DNA of 64,000 nt. It comes from Algoriphagus sp. (lineage in GTDB: Bacteria > Bacteroidota > Bacteroidia > Cytophagales > Cyclobacteriaceae). Shown piece by piece: positions 25,086 through 32,643 of the stretch. Location: NCBI RefSeq assembly GCF_030694375.1, contig NZ_JAUXYL010000049.1:186001-250000 (forward strand). Direction: 5' to 3'. Numbering within the stretch: the first letter of the stretch is position 1; every line of letters starts with the position of its first letter. The notes beneath the pieces are model-generated. The model was not told where the DNA came from. It did no database searches and saw only the letters and a program-made list of their open reading frames with translations. Position numbers and translations under genes: made by a program.

Positions 25086-26538
25086 CTTTTTGTTTTTTCT
25101 CATTTTGGAGATTTTGGGCGTGATATTTTTGGTCCTTAGTTTCTCCGTCATTTTGATTTATTTGATTTTGATGATCCTGAGTGCTCTGGAAATGCGGGAT
25201 TACCTTCGTAAAAACAGATTTGCTGATTATGGGGATATCATCACCTCACCGATTGCACCTGGCGTGTCCATTTTGGCTCCGGCCTATAATGAAGGCCAAA
25301 ATATCGTTCAAAATGCGCAAAGCCTACTTTCTCTTCATTATGGAAAATTTGAGGTCATCCTGATAAACGATGGCTCAAAAGATGATACACTTGAAAAACT
25401 CATTCATTTTTTTGAGCTGGAGAAGACCCATTATGCCTATAACCCTGAGATTGAAACCAAGCCTGTCAGGGGTGTTTACCGCTCCAAAAACATGTCTTTC
25501 CGTCGACTCACTGTCATTGATAAGGAAAATGGGGGGAAAGCTGATGCTTTAAATACAGGAATTAATATTGCCGAACTGGAAATTTTAGCCTGTATCGACG
25601 TGGATTGCATTCTTTCGAGCGACTCCATTTCCAGAATGGTTCGTCCATTTATGGAGGAGACCAACCGAAAAGTAATTGCAGTCGGCGGGGTGATCGGCAT
25701 AGCAAATAATTGCGATGTGCAGGACGGGACTGTGACTACCTATCGCATTCCCGAGTCACAACTTGGAAGATTTCAGGTTATCGAATACTTCCGTGCCTTT
25801 TTGATGGGTCGGATGGCTTGGTCCCGCATCAACGGACTGATGCTGATTTCAGGCGCTTTTGGATTTTTCCGTAAGGATTTGGTCAGAAAAGTGGGGGGAT
25901 ATTTTCCAAAGACGGTAGGGGAAGACATGGAATTGATTGTCCGCATGCGAAGGTATATGGAAGAGCAAAAAATACCACATAAAGTCGGCTTTGTACCTGA
26001 TCCTTTATGCTGGACAGAAGTTCCTGAAAGTGAGGAGATACTATCCAAACAGCGAAACCGATGGATGAGAGGAACCATAGAGACACTTCAACTTCATCAG
26101 GCGCTAAGACTCAATCCAAAATATGGTATACTGGGAATGATTTCCTACCCTTTTTGGTCGATTTTCGAAAAGTCCGCACCTATTCTCGAATCTGTTGGGG
26201 TACTTTATACGCTAGTTCTGCTGGTGACGGGAGATTTTAGTGCAGTCTATTTTTTCGCATTATTAGTGATGATGTATTTATTGTCATTGCTGGTCTCATC
26301 TTTCAGTGTACTCTATGAGCAGATTGCTTTCAACAATTACAAGGATAAGAAGGATTTGAGAAAATTAATTTGGATGATCATTATTGAGCCTTTTGTAATA
26401 CATCCGAAAATCGTCCTATGGGGACTTCAGGGTCATTTTGATTTCATTAAGGGTAAAGGCGGATGGGGGTCTATGATCCGAACCGGCTTCAAAAAGGCAG
26501 AGGATAAGAAAAATTTAACACCACAATCCACGGGCTGA
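25078..26538 (+). CDS. Processive-type family 2 glycosyltransferase (PgaC/BcsA-like)
   Basis: This 486-residue membrane enzyme has N-terminal hydrophobic helices (1-37), the GT-A domain and two or more C-terminal helices (about 345-415). All marks of processive beta-glycan synthases are present: ND at 97-98 (LINDGSKDDT), DxD at 174-176 (CIDVDC), the ED base motif at 282-283 (GEDMEL) and QRNRW at 325-329. Such enzymes (poly-GlcNAc synthase PgaC, cellulose synthase, hyaluronan synthase) polymerise from UDP-sugars and move the chain across the inner membrane. No PilZ domain is present, so c-di-GMP control by that route is absent. The sugar cannot be told. Start codon overlaps the HEAT gene by 8 bp; the stop overlaps the next start (TGATG). 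Confidence 0.92.
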   Translation: MYSFLFFLILEILGVIFLVLSFSVILIYLILMILSALEMRDYLRKNRFADYGDIITSPIAPGVSILAPAYNEGQNIVQNAQSLLSLHYGKFEVILINDGSKDDTLEKLIHFFELEKTHYAYNPEIETKPVRGVYRSKNMSFRRLTVIDKENGGKADALNTGINIAELEILACIDVDCILSSDSISRMVRPFMEETNRKVIAVGGVIGIANNCDVQDGTVTTYRIPESQLGRFQVIEYFRAFLMGRMAWSRINGLMLISGAFGFFRKDLVRKVGGYFPKTVGEDMELIVRMRRYMEEQKIPHKVGFVPDPLCWTEVPESEEILSKQRNRWMRGTIETLQLHQALRLNPKYGILGMISYPFWSIFEKSAPILESVGVLYTLVLLVTGDFSAVYFFALLVMMYLLSLLVSSFSVLYEQIAFNNYKDKKDLRKLIWMIIIEPFVIHPKIVLWGLQGHFDFIKGKGGWGSMIRTGFKKAEDKKNLTPQSTG

Positions 26539-27767
26539 TGAAAAAATTATTTATCGCTGTATTTTCTCTGCTTGTTTCGACCCACTCCTTGATGGCACAG
26601 GATTCATTTGATCCTGACGAACTATTACTTCAAGCAAGAGAGTTGATTTTTTCGAAAAAGTATATTGAAGGAAGAAAAATTGCCTATCGAGCTTTGGATA
26701 AGTATCCAAACTATGCCGATATATTGATTTTGGTAGGAAGAAGTTATGCTTGGGAAGGGAAAAATGACTCAGCCAATATTTATCTGGAACGTGCTATAGT
26801 GGCCTCTCCAACTTATTCTGACGGATATGTCGCTTACTTGGATAATTTATTTTGGTCAGAAAATTACACCAAAGCGGATGAGATTCTTGGCCGGGCAAAA
26901 TCCAGTTTTGGAACTTCAATTCCGGATGAAATCATCTACCGGGAGTCCCGCTTATTTTACTATCGTGAGCTATATAAGGAGGCTTTTGAATTAGTCAATC
27001 CCCTCTTTAAAAAGGGCTTCAAAACTGAGGGAATGCTGGGCTACATGAAAAACCTCGAACGGTTCAGAAAGGTCAATGCTGTGGGAGCTACCTATGATTA
27101 CGATACATTTGAGGGAGCCATTGAACCTTGGCATACTTGGTCGTTCTACGGAAGAACCCGTACAAAATTGACTGGAGCCCTGATCGCCCGCGTAACTCAG
27201 TCAGCCAGATTCGATAATTTTGGGACTTTGGTAGAATTGGACGCGTATCCTAGCATCGGGAAAAACGGGTACGCCTATCTTAATGTCGGGGGTTCGGGAG
27301 CATCCTTTTTTCCAAAATTCAGATTTGGTGGTTCTTATTTCCATAATTTGGAAAAGGGATGGGAGCTAGAAGGTGGATATCGATATCTCGGCTTTTCGGC
27401 TGTCACCCATATCATTACCGGTTCTGTTGGCAAATACACCGGAAATTGGTGGTTAAATCTGAGATTAAATGTGATTCCTGATGCAACATTAGGGGCAAGC
27501 ACCTCCACACAATTTACGGCTCGATATTATTTCAAGACGGCTGAAGATTTCTTCAGCATTCAGCTCGGTACAGGGGTATCACCGGATGAAGAAACACGAG
27601 ACCAATCCCAATTGCTCAATTCCTACCGAGCAAGAATTGGCTATCAACAGCTGATTTCTCCAAAGTTTATGATTTATGGATTCACTGGATACAGTCGCGA
27701 TGAACTGAGTACAGACAACTTTAGAAATAACCTTAATTTATCCCTCGGATTCGAGTACCGATTCTAG
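26538..27767 (+). CDS. TPR plus YaiO-type outer-membrane beta-barrel protein
   Basis: The 409-residue protein has a signal peptide (AVFSLLVSTHSLMAQ), then TPR-like helix pairs at about 25-165 (ALDKYPNYADILILVGRSYA, DSANIYLERAIVASPTYSDG). Its second half, about 175-409, has alternating amphipathic strands ending in Phe (LNLSLGFEYRF), typical of outer-membrane barrels, with YaiO-family features such as TWSFYGRTRTKLTGALIARV and GWELEGGYRYLGFS. The combination of TPR and barrel parallels PgaA and BcsC, which export polysaccharide. It starts inside the stop of the GT2 gene. A role as the outer-membrane export pore is a strong inference from context, not shown. Confidence 0.88.
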   Translation: MKKLFIAVFSLLVSTHSLMAQDSFDPDELLLQARELIFSKKYIEGRKIAYRALDKYPNYADILILVGRSYAWEGKNDSANIYLERAIVASPTYSDGYVAYLDNLFWSENYTKADEILGRAKSSFGTSIPDEIIYRESRLFYYRELYKEAFELVNPLFKKGFKTEGMLGYMKNLERFRKVNAVGATYDYDTFEGAIEPWHTWSFYGRTRTKLTGALIARVTQSARFDNFGTLVELDAYPSIGKNGYAYLNVGGSGASFFPKFRFGGSYFHNLEKGWELEGGYRYLGFSAVTHIITGSVGKYTGNWWLNLRLNVIPDATLGASTSTQFTARYYFKTAEDFFSIQLGTGVSPDEETRDQSQLLNSYRARIGYQQLISPKFMIYGFTGYSRDELSTDNFRNNLNLSLGFEYRF

Positions 27768-27778
27768 GCAGAAGCATT

Positions 27779-28948
27779 ATGAAAGAAGAATTAAAGGGTT
27801 TCCTTATTCGGCTTTGGCCACTATTCTTATTGTTTGTGGGTCTTCCACTGTTCAGCTTTGCGATCTGGTATTTATTGCCGGGCAAAAAGCTGGACATTTT
27901 GGTCATAGACAAAACTGTGAAAGATCAGAGTTTCCAAGAGCATGCTGGACTTTTTTGGAGTTTAAATCATTTGAAATACAAAAAATCTGATGGTGAATTT
28001 TATCAGATTGACAAGGATTATTTGGGGTTTTTTCCCACTGGGAAGCAGGATTTTGGAATAGCTAAAGATCTGAAAGGTAAGTCTCAGGACGAAATTCGGA
28101 CTCTGGTCAGACAGCAAGATCTCCTATACATTGCCGACACCTATGGCGTGTATGAAGGTGATTTTTCGGAAAACAAAAAAGAACAAATCACCAAAAAGAT
28201 TTATGGAGGATTGGACTTTCCCGAACTTCAAATGATTCGGATGGCTAAAGAGGAAGGCAAAGTGGTAGTGGCTGAATACAATTCAATTGCTTCGCCTACG
28301 CCAAAAGCAATTCGGACGGAATTTGAAAATCTGATGGGAATCAAATGGACAGGATGGATTGGTCGCTACTTCGATGAATTGGATACCATGGTCAATGGAG
28401 ATATTCCCGGTTGGATGATCCGGCAATACGAACGTCAACACGAAATTTGGAATCTAAGTGGCCCGGGATTGATTTTCATAAAAGAAAGCGGTGAAATTGA
28501 GGCCTTTGTTCATACTCGGGATTATGAAAACAAGATTCCACTTATTCGTACTCAGAAAATTAACAAGCATGGATTCAAACTGCCCGAAGTGGTACCGTAT
28601 CCAGATTGGTTTGATGTGGTGATGATCGAACGGGACTATCAAGTGATTTCCTATTATGATATAGCTCCCACTTCACAAGGTTTGCAACGGATGAGGAGCA
28701 TGGGATTACCGAGATTTTTTCCGGCTGCAATCGTCAGGAATTTTGAAAAAGGCAGTCAATACTATTTTTCCGGAGATTATTCTGACATAAGAGGAGACTT
28801 TGGGTCCCATCGTTTCTATGGATTGCCTACGCTTTGGCGTGGGCTTTATGTTGCCTCAGATTATACGGATCGTCAGAGTTTTTTCTGGAATTACTACCTC
28901 CCTTTAGTTACTCAGGTCTTAGAAAAAAGCAAAAAAGAATCCAACTAA
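27779..28948 (+). CDS. Membrane-anchored protein of unknown family, last gene of the operon
   Basis: The product has 389 residues. An uncleaved N-terminal helix (LWPLFLLFVGLPLFSFAIWY, about 12-32) is followed by a large periplasmic domain. It begins with a Rossmann-like strand (KLDILVIDKTV) and contains LLYIADTYGVYEGDF and VVVAEYNSIASPT, which loosely recall class I amidotransferase-like or ThuA-like folds. The rest is rich in aromatic residues (WTGWIGRYFDELD, FFWNYYLPLV). I do not recognise a named family. It is 11 bp after the YaiO-type gene. By position it matches the modifying or hydrolytic subunit found in other exopolysaccharide systems, but no catalytic motif supports that. Confidence 0.75.
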   Translation: MKEELKGFLIRLWPLFLLFVGLPLFSFAIWYLLPGKKLDILVIDKTVKDQSFQEHAGLFWSLNHLKYKKSDGEFYQIDKDYLGFFPTGKQDFGIAKDLKGKSQDEIRTLVRQQDLLYIADTYGVYEGDFSENKKEQITKKIYGGLDFPELQMIRMAKEEGKVVVAEYNSIASPTPKAIRTEFENLMGIKWTGWIGRYFDELDTMVNGDIPGWMIRQYERQHEIWNLSGPGLIFIKESGEIEAFVHTRDYENKIPLIRTQKINKHGFKLPEVVPYPDWFDVVMIERDYQVISYYDIAPTSQGLQRMRSMGLPRFFPAAIVRNFEKGSQYYFSGDYSDIRGDFGSHRFYGLPTLWRGLYVASDYTDRQSFFWNYYLPLVTQVLEKSKKESN

Positions 28949-28963
28949 CAAATTGAAAAACCG

Positions 28964-30967
28964 CTATCGAATTGGCAAAAGCTTTCTGGTTTGGACCATA
29001 TAGCTGTTTTTGTTTTTAAATTCCTCAAACTCTCCATTTAGTCTGTTAAGGGCGTCATTGTCTTCAATTGGATCAATATTCATCCCGTCAGAAACAAGGA
29101 AAACCTGACCGTCGGAAAGAAAGAACTCTCCGTGAATGTAATCCAGAAGTTGGTTTTTGTTTCGCATCAAGGGCATTGCCAATAGGGATTGGAAGTTTCT
29201 TGCGGTGTCCAATACCTGTCCTTGCCAGATAACTTCCTCTGGAAGTGTCACCAAGTTTTGTTTTTCCAGCATCGCCAGAAGCGAAGGGGTAATTTCATAA
29301 TGACTTGCTACCCCCTTGAAATAATCTCTGCGTTTCAACAAGGGGGAATAAATAAGCAGCGGCACATGAAACCGATCAATCCTGGAGACCATGGGGATTT
29401 CGGGAAGCCGGTGATCGCCCGTAATAATGAAGATGGTATTGGAAAACTCAGGACGATTTTTATACGCGTTGATAAACAATTTCACTGCATCATCTGCATA
29501 TAATATGGTCATATAGATGTCCTGATAGGACATATACTCAGAGATTTTTGCATTGCTGAGATTTAGATAATTGCGCAGGTGATTTTGGAGTTTTTCCTGA
29601 TAAAATTCTCTTTCCGGGACAATGTAAGGATCATGAGAGGTTTGCATTTGAAAGATCCGCAATTGAGGGGCTGTTCGTTCGTTGGGCAGTTTTTGAAGTC
29701 CATTAAGAAAAAGATCCTTATCGGGATACCCCCAGGAAAAGCCGCTTTTAGAAGGTGTTTTATTGAATTGTGGTAAAAAAGTAGACTCATCTTCCAGCTG
29801 AACTGGCTTTTGGTAGTTTAGAAAGTCCGCTACCCGGTCAAAATTTTTGTCAGCACCTATAAAATATCGGGTTTCGTAGTCATTATCCCCCAAAACGCTG
29901 AGGAGGGATTGATGATGTGGGAATTCCTGATAGAGTTCGAGGAATCCTTTTTCACCAAAAGGAAGGCCTCCAAATACACCCGGGAGCAGTCCGAAAGTCC
30001 GTCCTGTTGAGGACAACGCATTGGTCCAGACAAGGCTGTGCTGTTCAAGTGAATCGAGGAATGGGGTGAAGCTTCCCAGGTATGCATCTCTTCCAGAGTA
30101 GGCTTTTCCAAGACTTTCCACAAAAATAAAAACCAAATCAGGAGCCTGGGTCAGACTATCGAAAAATGGGCTTAGAACGTCAGGATAATTGTTCTTATGA
30201 AGAAAAGGAAACTCGTCATTGGTAAAATCTTTTTTCACCAACAGATCATCGTTTGTTCCTCGTAGGTAAAAATCAAAATAAAACTCGCCTCCGTACATCC
30301 AGTGGTCAAAGGATTCTTCTGTCAGATATTTGGACTTATTCAGTGCAATATTCCGTTTGGTTTCATCGGCATCCAAATTGGAATTTCTGGGAATCAAAGT
30401 CATGATCAAAAGTCCGAGAAAAAGAAAGGCGGTCATTCCTGCGTAGAATTTCAGTCCAAACCTGGAAACTTTGATCCCCAGATAAAGTAGGCCCAAAATC
30501 AAAGCAATAGCCAAACTTCCCAAAATCAGATTAAGTGTATTTAACTGGCCTGAAGCGGATACAGTCAATACAAGATCATTCCAGTTATAGGCAAAAAGAT
30601 CTTTTCCGAGCGGCACTAGTGTCTTCGTGAAATAAAACACCAGGCCCAAGTGAGCAATCAGAAAAATGGTCAGTGTTATCTGAAGTAAGATTCGTGCTAA
30701 AAGCGCAGAAATAAGACTTAATATTCCATAAATTATAAATAGCAGTCCCAGAAAATAGAACAACCAGCCGGCGTCCTGATATAAACCTGACCAAAGGACT
30801 TCAGCGATAGAAAAATTTAAAACATGTGTTTGAAATACCAGAATAACCTCAGCAATTCGAAATAGAATTATCAATCCGGTAAAAATCAGGGCCATACCCC
30901 AAAAATTTCTTAAGATGTTCTGAACACGAAGTGGGAGTGTGGAGCGGATTTCAGCCTTTTGGGCCAT
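28964..30967 (-). CDS. LTA-synthase-like sulfatase-fold membrane enzyme
   Basis: This encodes 667 residues. Five transmembrane helices fill the first 195 residues, followed by an extracytoplasmic alkaline-phosphatase/sulfatase fold. Expected residues are E284 (FIFVESLG), the nucleophile candidate T324 (STGRTFGLLPGVFGGLP) and a late metal motif ITGDHRLPEI. Relatives are lipoteichoic acid synthase, the glucan phosphoglycerol transferase OpgB and lipid A or glycan phosphoethanolamine transferases. In this Gram-negative setting, addition of a phospho-alcohol to an envelope glycan is most likely. It is convergent with the exopolysaccharide operon with only 15 bp between stops, so a link is possible but the two are not co-transcribed. 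Confidence 0.88.
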   Translation of the reverse strand: MAQKAEIRSTLPLRVQNILRNFWGMALIFTGLIILFRIAEVILVFQTHVLNFSIAEVLWSGLYQDAGWLFYFLGLLFIIYGILSLISALLARILLQITLTIFLIAHLGLVFYFTKTLVPLGKDLFAYNWNDLVLTVSASGQLNTLNLILGSLAIALILGLLYLGIKVSRFGLKFYAGMTAFLFLGLLIMTLIPRNSNLDADETKRNIALNKSKYLTEESFDHWMYGGEFYFDFYLRGTNDDLLVKKDFTNDEFPFLHKNNYPDVLSPFFDSLTQAPDLVFIFVESLGKAYSGRDAYLGSFTPFLDSLEQHSLVWTNALSSTGRTFGLLPGVFGGLPFGEKGFLELYQEFPHHQSLLSVLGDNDYETRYFIGADKNFDRVADFLNYQKPVQLEDESTFLPQFNKTPSKSGFSWGYPDKDLFLNGLQKLPNERTAPQLRIFQMQTSHDPYIVPEREFYQEKLQNHLRNYLNLSNAKISEYMSYQDIYMTILYADDAVKLFINAYKNRPEFSNTIFIITGDHRLPEIPMVSRIDRFHVPLLIYSPLLKRRDYFKGVASHYEITPSLLAMLEKQNLVTLPEEVIWQGQVLDTARNFQSLLAMPLMRNKNQLLDYIHGEFFLSDGQVFLVSDGMNIDPIEDNDALNRLNGEFEEFKNKNSYMVQTRKLLPIR

Positions 30968-31044
30968 ATTGTGCGGTTAAGTTTTTTGAATATGAGATTT
31001 AATATAGGGCAAAACAGGGTATCTTCAGCCGTTATTTCAAATAT

Positions 31045-31587
31045 ATGAGTAAATCAGATTTGTTATTGGAGCTTTACTCCAATTTAAGTACTACTGGGGC
31101 ACTTACCTTTAGCTCCAAAGCCTTAGTCAATAAAATGCTTTCCTATACAGATATTGCCAATGCCAAGTTGGTGGTAGAACTTGGTGGAGGGGATGGAAGT
31201 ATCACACAAGGGATCATAGACAGACTTTCACCCGATGCAGAGCTAATGGTATTTGAAATAAACCGATCTTTTTGTGATGCCATGGAAAAGCAGTTTCCCA
31301 TGCCGAATGTCCAAATAATTTGTGATTCAGCAGAGAATTTAGAGCTTTATCTGAAAGGAAGAAAAGTGGATTATGTTTTGTCGTCCCTGCCTTTTAGTTT
31401 AATCTCCAAGGAGGCTACAGATCAGATTCTATACCATACCAAAAACTCACTCAACGAAAAAGGGAAATTTATCCAGATTTGCTATTCCTATTTGCTAAAA
31501 AAACTTTTCGGAAAATACTTTTCAAAAATTGAAACAAAGTTCACTATGCGAAATTTACCACCCGCTTTTGTCATGATTTGCCATTAA
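31045..31587 (+). CDS. SAM-dependent methyltransferase, phospholipid N-methyltransferase-like
   Basis: The 180-residue product has a class I methyltransferase motif I, VVELGGGDGSITQGI at about 49-63, and the acidic residue after strand 2 (LMVFEINRSF). Motif IV reads YVLSSLPFSLI, close to the NLPY/SLPW form of rRNA adenine dimethylases and PmtA-type phosphatidylethanolamine methyltransferases. Its short length and the SLPF motif favour PmtA-like enzymes that act on lipids at the membrane. The exact substrate is open. It is divergent from the LTA-synthase-like gene and overlaps the next gene by 10 bp. Confidence 0.8.
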   Translation: MSKSDLLLELYSNLSTTGALTFSSKALVNKMLSYTDIANAKLVVELGGGDGSITQGIIDRLSPDAELMVFEINRSFCDAMEKQFPMPNVQIICDSAENLELYLKGRKVDYVLSSLPFSLISKEATDQILYHTKNSLNEKGKFIQICYSYLLKKLFGKYFSKIETKFTMRNLPPAFVMICH

Positions 31588-31847
31588 AAAAAATGCCTGT
31601 GGAAGTACTCCGAACAGCCATATTGGATTTTTGTAGAAGGAGAAAGAAGAAAACATTTTGCCCATCCGAGGTAGTTCGGCAGCTATTTCCCCAGGATTGG
31701 GAGCTTTTTATGCCTGATATCCACGAGGAGATGATGCAGATGTACCGTGAAGGACTGATTGAGGTGACTCAAAAGGGTAATCCCATCGACCCTAACCAGA
31801 ACCCCAGAGGTCCTGTGAGGATTTCCGGACTTGCCAAACCAAAGTGA
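31578..31847 (+). CDS. DUF3253 protein
   Basis: This small 89-residue protein matches DUF3253: VLRTAILDFCRRRKKKTFCP, EVVRQLFPQDWELFMPDI and MMQMYREGLIEVTQKG, ending in GPVRISGLAKPK. The fold is a winged helix, but a DNA-binding role has not been shown to my knowledge. The start at 31578 overlaps the methyltransferase stop; a second in-frame ATG at 31593 gives a product closer to the family's usual start and cannot be excluded. Co-transcription with the methyltransferase is likely. Confidence 0.85.
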   Translation: MPLKKMPVEVLRTAILDFCRRRKKKTFCPSEVVRQLFPQDWELFMPDIHEEMMQMYREGLIEVTQKGNPIDPNQNPRGPVRISGLAKPK

Positions 31848-31880
31848 TTACCCTAGTGTTATCCCCTAAATTTAATCCCC

Positions 31881-32462
31881 ATGAACTTAGAACAAGCACT
31901 TCCAAAAACAACTATCGAAATTCCCGACGGCCTTGAGCTGATTACCCTTGGTGCAGGTTGCTTTTGGTGCACCGAAGCTGTTTTCCAGCGATTGGAAGGG
32001 GTGGAAAAAGTCATTTCAGGATATGCAGGGGGGATTATTCCCAATCCAACGTATAAGCAAATCTGCACCGGGACGACCGGACATGCAGAGGTTATCAATG
32101 TTTATTTTGACCCAAAGAAAATCAGCTTGGAGAATTTACTTGAAGTTTTTTGGGCAACACATGATCCCACTACACTCAACAGACAGGGAGGAGATGCAGG
32201 GCCGCAATACCGCTCGGCTATTTTTTATCATAATGAAACTCAAAAGGAAATTGCTTCAAAACATAAAGCTGAACTGAATGACAGTAAGGTTTTTGACAAT
32301 CCCATCGTGACTGAGATTACCGCATTCACCAATTTTTATCCGGCTGAAAATTACCACCAGGACTATTTTAATCTGAACGGAATGCAGCCCTATTGCCAGT
32401 TTGTAGTCCGCCCAAAAGTTGAAAAGCTGAAGAAGTATTTTGGGGAGAAGTTAAAAAAGTGA
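31881..32462 (+). CDS. msrA: Peptide-methionine (S)-S-oxide reductase
   Basis: The 193-residue protein has the MsrA active site GAGCFWCTEAVFQRLEGV (catalytic Cys near residue 31) and the family block GYAGGIIPNPTYKQICTGTT, GHAEVINVYFD, DAGPQYRSAIFY and PAENYHQDYF. It reduces the S-epimer of methionine sulfoxide in proteins, using thioredoxin. No signal peptide is present, so it is cytosolic. There is no MsrB domain fused or adjacent. It follows the DUF3253 gene by 33 bp on the same strand, so read-through from that unit is possible. Confidence 0.96.
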   Translation: MNLEQALPKTTIEIPDGLELITLGAGCFWCTEAVFQRLEGVEKVISGYAGGIIPNPTYKQICTGTTGHAEVINVYFDPKKISLENLLEVFWATHDPTTLNRQGGDAGPQYRSAIFYHNETQKEIASKHKAELNDSKVFDNPIVTEITAFTNFYPAENYHQDYFNLNGMQPYCQFVVRPKVEKLKKYFGEKLKK

Positions 32463-32607
32463 GTATAGGGCAGGGAAAGGGTGTCTGGGGTCTGGAGAAA
32501 GAATGGAAGTGTTTTTTAAAGGTCTGGTTTTAATAATATTGGCAATTCAAAAATCCATTCTTTACATTCAATTAACCTAAGGAGGGATTTAGTTCGCCAA
32601 AAAGGAC

Positions 32608-32615
32608 TACTTTTG
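32608..32615 (+). promoter_or_regulatory. Candidate -7 element before the 555-residue gene
   Basis: TACTTTTG is an exact match to TAnnTTTG and lies 29 bp before the ATG at 32644. The -33 region is weak: only TTTAG at 32588-32592, without the usual TTG spacing. The position, giving a short leader, supports it. Confidence 0.45.
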
Positions 32616-32643
32616 TAGAATTTAACCTTTTTAAAAAAATAGA

